Source of the DNA: an uncultured Clostridia bacterium | GTDB taxonomy: Bacteria > Bacillota > Clostridia > Christensenellales > Aristaeellaceae | Assembly (NCBI GenBank): GCA_934632155.1 | Contig: CAKTXZ010000021.1 | Span: forward strand, 1 to 45,726 | Reading direction: 5' to 3' | DNA length: 45,726 nt | Shown: piece by piece, positions 26,977 through 33,665 of the stretch | How the letters are laid out: each line of letters opens with the position of its first letter | Position numbering within the stretch: position 1 is the first letter of the stretch | The notes under the pieces: model-generated | Told to the model about the DNA's origin: nothing | Seen by the model: only the letters and a program-made list of their open reading frames with translations | Databases searched by the model: none | Translations under genes and position numbers: made by a program

Positions 26977-27060
26977 AAAATCAGGTTACGAAATGACATT
27001 ACAGAACTTCCGCGCGCATACCGTATCTTATACGCGGCGGAAGGAAGGAGCGTGCCCCCC

Positions 27061-28542
27061 ATGAAGAACCGGAACATCCCCGAGGTAAAGCTTGGCTTGA
27101 TTGCCGTCAGCCGCGATTGCTTTCCCATCGCGCTGAGCGAATCCCGCCGTGCGGCGGTGGCGCACGCATACGGCGAAGGGCTGTATGAATGCCCGGTTAC
27201 GGTGGAAAACGAAAAGGATATGCTGCGCGCCGTGGCGGATGTGAAGCAGGCGGGCTGCAACGCGCTGACCGTATTTTTGGGCAATTTCGGCCCGGAAACG
27301 CCCGAAACGCTGATAGCGAAATATTTCGACGGGCCGTGCATGTTTGTGGCGGCGGCCGAGGGCGACGGCGACATGGTGAACGGTCGCGGCGACGCGTACT
27401 GCGGCATGCTCAACTGCTCCTATAACTTGGGCATGCGCCGCCTTGCCGGCTATATTCCCGAGTCGCCGGTCGGCACGGCGCAGGAGCTGGCGCTCAGAAT
27501 GCGCGAGTTCTCCGCAATCGCCTGCGCGGTCATCGGCGTAAAGAACCTGAAAATCATCACCTTCGGCCCGCGCCCGCAGGATTTCTTCGCCTGCAACGCG
27601 CCTATTCGCGGCCTGTATGAGCTGGGCGTGGAAATTGAGGAAAACAGCGAGCTGGATCTGCTGGTCAGCTATAAGGCGCATGAAAACGATCCGCGCATTG
27701 CGGCGGTCTGCGCCGATATGGCGCGCGAAATGGGGGAGGGAAGCTACTATCCCGAGCTGAACGCCCGCATGGCGCAGTTTGAATTGACGCTGCTGGATTG
27801 GGCGGAGGAGCACAAGGGCGCGCGGAAGTACGTGGCCTTTGCGAACAAGTGCTGGCCGGCCTTCCCCAGCCAGTTTGGCTTTGAGCCCTGCTATGTCAAC
27901 AGCCGTCTGGCCGCGCGGGGCGTTCCCGTGGCGTGCGAGGTGGATATCTACGGCGCGCTGAGCGAATATATCGGCGCGTGCGTTTCGCAGGACGCCGTGA
28001 CGCTGCTGGACATCAACAACACCGTGCCGCAGTACATTTATGACGAGGACATTCAGGGCAAGTACAATTACCGCCTGACGGACACCTTCATGGGCTTCCA
28101 CTGCGGCAACACGCCCGAATGCAAGCTGTGCGACAACCGCGCGGTAAAGTATCAGCTGATTCAGCATCGCCTGCTCGAGCCCGCCGGAAGCGACCCGGAT
28201 TTCACCCGCGGCACGCTGGAGGGCGATATCGCCGCCGGTCCCATCACCTTCTACCGCCTGCAGTGCGACAGCGAGGGCACGCTGCGCGCCTATGTCGCGC
28301 AGGGCGAGGTGCTGCCCGTCGCCACGCGTTCCTTCGGCGGCATCGGCGTGTTTGCCATTCCCGAAATGGGCCGCTTCTACCGCCATGTGCTGGTGCAGAA
28401 GCATTATCCGCACCACGGCGCGGTGGCCTTCGGCCATTACGGCAAGCTGCTCTTTGAGGTGTTCAAGTATCTGGGCGTGCAGGATATCGCCTATAACCGG
28501 CCCCCATGTCTGCCGTATCCCACTGAAAATCCCTTTGCCTGA
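27061..28542 (+). CDS. L-fucose/L-arabinose isomerase-family protein
   Basis: 493 aa. It resembles the FucI/AraA-like cytoplasmic isomerases (COG2407 type): an N-terminal Rossmann-like half and a C-terminal metal-binding half. A catalytic Glu/Asp pair would be expected in the region ACEVDIYGALSEYIG (near 290-305) with DINN downstream, and a His ligand in MGFHCGNTPECKLC. Members interconvert aldoses and ketoses. The start at 27061 is 10 nt after GGAAGGAG. It heads an operon with two permeases and a binding protein, so it probably acts on a sugar from the imported substrate. The exact sugar is unknown; D-xylose or an acidic pentose derivative is possible given the xylan setting, but the canonical XylA fold is absent. 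Confidence 0.75.
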   Translation: MKNRNIPEVKLGLIAVSRDCFPIALSESRRAAVAHAYGEGLYECPVTVENEKDMLRAVADVKQAGCNALTVFLGNFGPETPETLIAKYFDGPCMFVAAAEGDGDMVNGRGDAYCGMLNCSYNLGMRRLAGYIPESPVGTAQELALRMREFSAIACAVIGVKNLKIITFGPRPQDFFACNAPIRGLYELGVEIEENSELDLLVSYKAHENDPRIAAVCADMAREMGEGSYYPELNARMAQFELTLLDWAEEHKGARKYVAFANKCWPAFPSQFGFEPCYVNSRLAARGVPVACEVDIYGALSEYIGACVSQDAVTLLDINNTVPQYIYDEDIQGKYNYRLTDTFMGFHCGNTPECKLCDNRAVKYQLIQHRLLEPAGSDPDFTRGTLEGDIAAGPITFYRLQCDSEGTLRAYVAQGEVLPVATRSFGGIGVFAIPEMGRFYRHVLVQKHYPHHGAVAFGHYGKLLFEVFKYLGVQDIAYNRPPCLPYPTENPFA

Positions 28543-28579
28543 CAACGCGTTTGCGCGAAACCCATGAGGAGGGGCGCCC

Positions 28580-29551
28580 ATGAAATCCGCCGTCGTCAAC
28601 CCGCGCTCTCTTGCACCGGCAAACAGAAAAATGCCGTGGGGCACCTATCTGCGCCGCTACGGCACGCTGTATCTGCTGCTGTTGCTGCCGTTGGTCTATG
28701 TGGCGCTGTTCAAATACACGCCGATGATCTACATTCTGGGCGCATTTAAGCAGAACAACATCTTTAAGCCGCCGTGGCAGCTCAAGTGGGCGAAGAATAG
28801 CGGCTTTGAATGGTTCATCAAGGCCTTTAATGACCGCGGCTTCAGGGACGCGCTGCGCAACACCCTGACGCTGAACCTGCTGGATCTGGTCATCGGCTTC
28901 CCGGCGCCCATCATTCTGGCGCTGCTGCTCAACGAATTGGCCTTCAAGCGCTTCAAGAAGGTTACGCAGACGGTGCTGTACCTGCCGCACTTCCTGTCGT
29001 GGATCATCATTTCCGGCTTGGCGCTGCGCCTGCTGGCGGATAACGACGGCCTGATTAACATCGTCTACAAATCCATGACCGGCAAACCGGACGCCGTTTT
29101 GCCCTTCCTGAGCGCGCCCAACTGGTGGGTGGGCACGTATATCGTGCTGGGCATCTGGAAGGAAGCGGGGTGGGGCACGATCATCTACCTCGCCGCGCTG
29201 ACGGCCATCAGCCCGGAGCTTTACGAGGCCGCCGCCGTGGACGGCGCGAACCGCTGGCACCGTATTTGGCACATTACGCTGCCCGGCATCCGCTCGACGA
29301 TCATCGTGCTGCTGATTATGCGGCTGGGGCATATTCTGGGAAGCGAATTCGACCGCCCGCTGGCGCTGAGCAATAAACTGGTCACCAGCGTGTCGAGCGT
29401 TATCTCCATCTTCGTGTACCAGCGCGGTATCAAGGGCAACCAATTCGCCCTTTCCATCGCGGTGGGGCTGTTCCAGTCTGTGGTGGGCGTGCTGTTCCTG
29501 CTGGGTGCGAACGCGCTGGCCAAGCAGTTCGGCGAGCGTGGAATCTGGTAA
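28580..29551 (+). CDS. CUT1 sugar ABC transporter permease (LplB-like)
   Basis: 323 aa, six predicted membrane helices beginning near residue 28 (LYLLLLLPLVYVALF). The cytoplasmic EAA loop, which docks the ATPase, reads EAAAVDGANRWHRIWHITLPG. The family (LplB/YtcP/AguF-type) works with a second permease and a binding protein for uptake of oligosaccharides such as aldouronic acids. It starts 37 nt after the isomerase gene, with AGGAGGGG before the ATG, and 12 nt before the second permease. No ATPase is encoded in the operon. Confidence 0.9.
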   Translation: MKSAVVNPRSLAPANRKMPWGTYLRRYGTLYLLLLLPLVYVALFKYTPMIYILGAFKQNNIFKPPWQLKWAKNSGFEWFIKAFNDRGFRDALRNTLTLNLLDLVIGFPAPIILALLLNELAFKRFKKVTQTVLYLPHFLSWIIISGLALRLLADNDGLINIVYKSMTGKPDAVLPFLSAPNWWVGTYIVLGIWKEAGWGTIIYLAALTAISPELYEAAAVDGANRWHRIWHITLPGIRSTIIVLLIMRLGHILGSEFDRPLALSNKLVTSVSSVISIFVYQRGIKGNQFALSIAVGLFQSVVGVLFLLGANALAKQFGERGIW

Positions 29552-29563
29552 GGGGGCGAGGAA

Positions 29564-30439
29564 ATGATCAAGAACAAAAAGACCAAAACAGGCGATATCA
29601 TCATCGCGGTCATTTGCTTCATCCTGATGTTCATTTGCCTGCTGCCCATGCTGAACGTGCTGGCGCGCTCGCTTTCTTCCTCTTATTTTCTCATTCGCAA
29701 CGAAGTGACCCTCTGGCCGAAGGGGTGGAATCTGGACGCGTACAAGACGGTGCTGCAGAATCAGAAATACACGCGCTCCATGGGCTTCACCGCCGTGTTG
29801 ACGCTGGGCTGCACGTTGCTTTCGCTGACCATGACGGTCATGTGCGCCTTCCCGCTGATCTTTGACCAGCTGCGCGGGCGCAAGCTCATCAACGGCCTGA
29901 TCGTTTTCACCATGTATTTCAGCGCGGGCACGATTCCCAACTACCTGCTGATGAAAAACCTGAACCTGCTCAACACTGTCTGGGTGCTTGCCATTCCCAG
30001 CTGCCTGAGCATTTACAACACCATCATCATGCGTTCGTTCTTCTTCGGCGTGCCCGACAGCCTGCGCGAGGCGGCGGAGATCGACGGCGCGGGGCCCATC
30101 CGTATGCTGGCGCAGATTTATCTGCCGCTGTCGTTGCCGGTGCTGGCGACGCTGGCGCTGTTCTACGCCGTGGGCCGCTGGAACGGCTTCTCCGACGCGC
30201 TGATTTACCTCAACGATAAGCGCAGCGATATTTACCCTATTCAACTCTACCTTTACAACATCCTGCAGAACGCCACCAGCACGGAGGTTGCCACGCAGGA
30301 GGGCTTCTCCACGCCGGGCGTCGGCGAAACGCTCAAGATGGCGACGGTCATGTTCGCTACCGTGCCGATTCTCATCGTGTATCCGTGGCTGCAGCGCTAT
30401 TTCGTTACCGGCACGACCATCGGCGCGGAGAAGGGCTGA
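29564..30439 (+). CDS. CUT1 sugar ABC transporter permease (YtcP/AguG-like)
   Basis: 291 aa with six predicted membrane helices, the first at about 10-32 (IIIAVICFILMFICLLPMLN). The EAA loop reads REAAEIDGAGPIRMLAQIYLPL. It is the partner of the preceding permease, 12 nt downstream, with GGGGCGAGGAA as ribosome site. Together they would form the membrane channel of a carbohydrate importer in the inner membrane. Confidence 0.9.
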   Translation: MIKNKKTKTGDIIIAVICFILMFICLLPMLNVLARSLSSSYFLIRNEVTLWPKGWNLDAYKTVLQNQKYTRSMGFTAVLTLGCTLLSLTMTVMCAFPLIFDQLRGRKLINGLIVFTMYFSAGTIPNYLLMKNLNLLNTVWVLAIPSCLSIYNTIIMRSFFFGVPDSLREAAEIDGAGPIRMLAQIYLPLSLPVLATLALFYAVGRWNGFSDALIYLNDKRSDIYPIQLYLYNILQNATSTEVATQEGFSTPGVGETLKMATVMFATVPILIVYPWLQRYFVTGTTIGAEKG

Positions 30440-30537
30440 CCGCCTGCGCGGCCTCCCGCGCAAAACCACGGAAACCGCTTCGCATCTTCTGTTCCAAATT
30501 GGGCGGACGCCCAATCATAATAAAAGGAGGATTCCCC

Positions 30538-32139
30538 ATGAAACGCATTCTGGCTTCCCTGCTGCTTGTCGTCATGCTGCTCACCTGCGGCGTCGCCTCC
30601 GCCTTTGCTGCGGATGAAGGCTTTGTGGACGGCAAGTTCACCAACACCCGTCACATCACCGTCGAAGTGTACAACCGTCATAACGACGGCGGCTCCGACC
30701 CGACCTCCAGCCCCTTTGCCCAGTTCATCAAGAACGGCATGCTGGAAAAGTACAACGTCGAGGTGGAATTCGTTTCCGTCGGCCGTTGGACCGAGGTTGA
30801 CGATCTGAACAACCTGCTGGCCGGCAACGACGCGCCCGACATCTGCGTTACCTATTCCTTCCCCACCATCCAGACCTACGCCAACATGGGCGGCATCACC
30901 AACCTGACCCCCTATCTGGAGGAGTACAAGCCCCTGCTGACCAACCTGTGGGATCTGCTGGGCGACAACAACATCTACTACGATCAGGATCCCGACACCA
31001 AGGAGCTGTGGGCGATCGAGGCCATTCTGGCGGAAAATGCCCGCATCAACACCTTCATCCGTGAGGATTGGCTCAAGAAGCTGGATCTGCCCATGCCCAC
31101 CACGGAGGAAGAATTCCACGATTGCCTGGTGAAGTTCAAGAAAAATGCCGAGCTGCTGCTGGGCGAAGACGCCGCCAAGATGATCCCCTATACCACCTCC
31201 TACGACATCGGCTGGCGGAACGACCTGCTCAACATCTCCAAGGTTCCCAACGATGTGACGGACAAGGAGCTGTTCATCCACGGCTTCGACGATCGTCATC
31301 TGCTCTATCCGAACTATAAGGAAGGCATCCGCGTTCTGAACAAGTGGTACAACGAGGGCCTCGTCTGGAAGGACTTCGCGCTTTACGGCTCCGGCGATAC
31401 CACCGAGGACGATATGCTCAAGGCGGGCTTCGTGGGCGCGTTCCAGCATAACTGGGATTACCCCTACCGCAATGGCGACGATTCCATTCAGGCGAACCTC
31501 AAGCGCAATGTGGGCGAAGACGCGGCCTTCATCGCCGTTGATTGCTTCAAGAACGACGCCGGCGAATATCGCAAGTATCTTGCCAACAGCGTCGACCGCA
31601 AGGTCTTCTTCCCCGCCACCAACGACGAACCGCTGGCTTCCCTGCTGTATCTGGATTTCATCTCTGACCCGGACAACCTGCTCTTCCTGCAGACCGGCGT
31701 TGAAAATGTGAACCATGTGCGTATGGAGAACGGCGCGTACAAGACCATCGCCGCGACGGGCGAATACATCATGAACTCCGGTATGAACATTGACCATACC
31801 ATCACCGTCAACGGCCTGCACATCGGCGAGTATACCACCGTTTCTCAGGCGCTGAACTACGCTGGTATCGAGCCGCACTACATCGAGGTTGCTCTCCAGT
31901 GCGCCAAGAACGGCGGCCGCGTTGTGGCTGCGTTCCACGTGGGCGCGATCAATTCCGAAGAAGGCATCGGCACGGCGCTGACCGATAAGCGCGACACCTT
32001 CCTGTGTCAGGCTGTCGTCGCTCCCGAAGCGGACTTTGACAAGATCTACGACGCCGGCATGGAAGACTATCTTGCTTCCGGCGGTCAGGACATCATCAAC
32101 GAGCGCGCCGAAAAGTACGCCAAGTACTACGGCGAGTAA
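30538..32139 (+). CDS. Extracellular sugar-binding protein of the CUT1 transporter (LplA/AguE-like)
   Basis: 534 aa. The N-terminal signal peptide (about 1-24) ends in ASAFA/ADEG. A Cys lies in the hydrophobic core (LLTCG) but the residues before it do not form a good lipobox, so lipoprotein status is uncertain. NNLLAGNDAPDICVTYSF is the typical solute-binding segment. The large size fits the oligosaccharide-binding LplA group. The ATG follows AAAGGAGG; a longer frame would overlap the permease gene and lacks a site. The protein would capture the sugar at the cell surface and deliver it to the two permeases. Codon choice in this gene and in the ATPase at 10386 is more CGT/GTC-biased, which hints at high expression. 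Confidence 0.9.
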   Translation: MKRILASLLLVVMLLTCGVASAFAADEGFVDGKFTNTRHITVEVYNRHNDGGSDPTSSPFAQFIKNGMLEKYNVEVEFVSVGRWTEVDDLNNLLAGNDAPDICVTYSFPTIQTYANMGGITNLTPYLEEYKPLLTNLWDLLGDNNIYYDQDPDTKELWAIEAILAENARINTFIREDWLKKLDLPMPTTEEEFHDCLVKFKKNAELLLGEDAAKMIPYTTSYDIGWRNDLLNISKVPNDVTDKELFIHGFDDRHLLYPNYKEGIRVLNKWYNEGLVWKDFALYGSGDTTEDDMLKAGFVGAFQHNWDYPYRNGDDSIQANLKRNVGEDAAFIAVDCFKNDAGEYRKYLANSVDRKVFFPATNDEPLASLLYLDFISDPDNLLFLQTGVENVNHVRMENGAYKTIAATGEYIMNSGMNIDHTITVNGLHIGEYTTVSQALNYAGIEPHYIEVALQCAKNGGRVVAAFHVGAINSEEGIGTALTDKRDTFLCQAVVAPEADFDKIYDAGMEDYLASGGQDIINERAEKYAKYYGE

Positions 32140-32165
32140 GCGCATAGCTGCAAGGACCTAATCTG

Positions 32166-32189
32166 CCGGCCGGGCTTTTGCCCGGCCGG
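32166..32189 (+). terminator. Hairpin after the sugar-binding protein gene
   Basis: CCGGCCGGGC and its complement form a near-perfect stem with a TTTT-type loop. There is no U-run after it, so it may be leaky. An almost identical hairpin with a U-run lies at 32359-32389. Confidence 0.5.
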
Positions 32190-32201
32190 TCTGCGTGTCA
32201 A

Positions 32202-32346
32202 GGCTCTGTTTGGGGCATGTGCCCCCGCAGAACGAAGGGGTTCATTCTGCGGAACAAGGCTTGATTTTCCTGCGCGAACGGATTGGAAAATATTTTCGTC
32301 TGCCCGACAGAGCCGGGCGATGCGAAGGAAAATGAAGGACTTCCTT
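32202..32346 (+). ncRNA. Candidate structured RNA element between two twin terminators
   Basis: GGCTCTGT (32202-32209) and ACAGAGCC (32307-32314) are a perfect outer stem. It encloses GGGGC-ATGT-GCCCC (32212-32225), CGCAGAA/TTCTGCG (32226-32251) and ATTTTCC/GGAAAAT (32264-32270 with 32285-32291). AAGGAA/TTCCTT (32325-32330 with 32341-32346) follows. The layout resembles a multibranch RNA. No gene follows on the same strand, so this is not an obvious riboswitch. It could be a 3'-UTR-derived small RNA or a mobile palindromic element. Strand is chosen because of the upstream gene and the terminator on +. Confidence 0.4.
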
Positions 32347-32358
32347 TATGACAGTCTG

Positions 32359-32389
32359 GCCGGCCGGGCTTTTGCTCGGCCGGCTTTTT
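32359..32389 (+). terminator. Intrinsic terminator downstream of the sugar-binding protein gene
   Basis: GCCGGCCGGGC (32359-32369) pairs with GCTCGGCCGGC (32374-32384, one G-T) around TTTT, followed by five T. Confidence 0.85.
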
Positions 32390-32640
32390 GTGTCGGCAAG
32401 GCAATCTGACAGCGCCAAGCGGCGGGGCGTTTTGCTGCCGTTCAGTTTTGAAGGAAAACCTTGATGCGGCGCGCGTTTGGGTATTGCGCGGCTTTCAAGG
32501 ATGCTTTGGCCGGGACGCGCGTTTTGCGTTGCGCGGGAGGCTCAGGGAAAATCCGGACACGGTGCGCGTTTTAGAATCGTCTCGGCTTTCTTGGGAAGGC
32601 AGTGCCGCGGCGGGGGAAGGAGTTGAACGAAGCGGCAAAG
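32390..32640. other. Intergenic stretch with no recognised feature
   Basis: Lies between convergent transcription units. A 110-codon frame crosses it but has no ribosome site, an Arg/Gly/Ser-rich composition and no recognisable domain. I see no gene, RNA or clear repeat here. Confidence 0.5.
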
Positions 32641-32681
32641 CAAAAAGAAGCTCCGGCCCACAGATATTTGGGAGCCGGAGC
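32641..32681 (-). terminator. Terminator of the minus-strand genes at 32796-36203
   Basis: On the minus strand GCTCCGGC (32681-32674) pairs with GCCGGAGC (32657-32650), extended by CCCA/TGGG, followed by a run of five T (32646-32642). Confidence 0.75.
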
Positions 32682-32795
32682 GTTGGCGCGTTCTATTTTT
32701 CGTCCTTCAAAACGATTTGATTGAGCGGCGGAGGAGCTGCGCCCAGCTTCCTTCGCAAAGGGACGGCGGTTCGCGCCTATGATCGGCGGCGGGAA

Positions 32796-33617
32796 TTATT
32801 CCTCCGAGCCCTCATAGAGGGTAAGGCCGTTGGATACGTCGTGCTCGGCGGGGTTCAGGACGGCGATGGGGTTTTCCAGCGCGCTGTCCGTGAACATCAG
32901 AATATCCTCCGCACCGTCGGAGAAGAGAATGCTCATATCCAGCGGTGCAAGGACGGTGGCGGAGGTGCCGTCCTGATGGACGAAGGTCAGCGGGAAGGCG
33001 GCCAAGATTTCGGGGAACAGGCCGCTGATCGGGTTGGCGATATTGGTGAAAACGTTCAGATCGTACTGCGATTCGTTCTTGCCGCCCGTGGTTGCCCGCT
33101 CGGTGTAGCTGATGAGCGCCAGCGTGCTGCCGTCGATCGTATAGATTTCGTTAAATGCGTCGTCGTCGATGGTGCTCCTGACGCCGCCGATTAGCGTGCC
33201 GTCCTCCTGACGAAGGAAAAGGTAATCCGTTTCATCGTCAAAAATGCACAGCAGATCGTGCATATCGGCGCGAATCTGCGTGAGCAGATCGTGCGGGAAT
33301 ACGACCGCGAAGGTTTCGCTGGTATCCATACGCTGACGGAAGCACCAATTGGTCGTCAGCAGCTCGGCGGTGAAAACGTCGCGAATGACGGCAAAGCGTT
33401 CGTCGTTGCTTTCAAGTCCGTGCCAGTAAATCGTGTTTGATTCTTCGCCGTTTTCAAGGCTGTATTCGGAAATGAGAACGCCGGGCGCATCCGCCGCAAA
33501 GAGTCTGCGCTGCGCCTCGTTCAGGTCGGCGCCGCTCAGGGTCAGGGTATCCTGCGCGCTTGCGAAAGCGGGCAGGGCGAGCAGAAGCGCCAGCAAAGCA
33601 ATAGCAATTTTCTTCAT
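32796..33617 (-). CDS. Secreted protein of unknown function
   Basis: 273 aa. Residues 1-22 are a signal peptide (MKKIAIALLALLLALPAFASA/QD). The mature part is acidic, has two cysteines, and shows alternating beta-strand-like segments; no catalytic motif or membrane anchor is seen. I do not recognise the family. The start at 33617 follows AGGAGG by 8 nt; an earlier in-frame Met lacks a site. It lies 48 nt after the large BIG2/InlB-repeat gene in the same direction and probably shares its transcript, ending at the terminator at 32641-32681. A surface or periplasm-like role beside that protein is inferred from the signal peptide only. Confidence 0.75.
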   Translation of the reverse strand: MKKIAIALLALLLALPAFASAQDTLTLSGADLNEAQRRLFAADAPGVLISEYSLENGEESNTIYWHGLESNDERFAVIRDVFTAELLTTNWCFRQRMDTSETFAVVFPHDLLTQIRADMHDLLCIFDDETDYLFLRQEDGTLIGGVRSTIDDDAFNEIYTIDGSTLALISYTERATTGGKNESQYDLNVFTNIANPISGLFPEILAAFPLTFVHQDGTSATVLAPLDMSILFSDGAEDILMFTDSALENPIAVLNPAEHDVSNGLTLYEGSEE

Positions 33618-33665
33618 ATATAAACCTCCTGCGTTGCACATGACGAAGCGTGCTTCCGGTTTTGC

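Noticed and set aside
27061..32139. Looking for an ATPase gene in the transporter operon
   Set aside because: None is present; the only CUT1 ATPase in the window is the separate gene at 10386.
30397..32145. Minus-strand frame of 582 codons opposite the sugar-binding protein
   Set aside because: Low-complexity Val/Gly/Asp composition is the reverse complement of the clear binding-protein gene.
32388..32720. 110-codon + strand frame between convergent genes
   Set aside because: No ribosome site or recognisable domain, and it runs through a minus-strand terminator.
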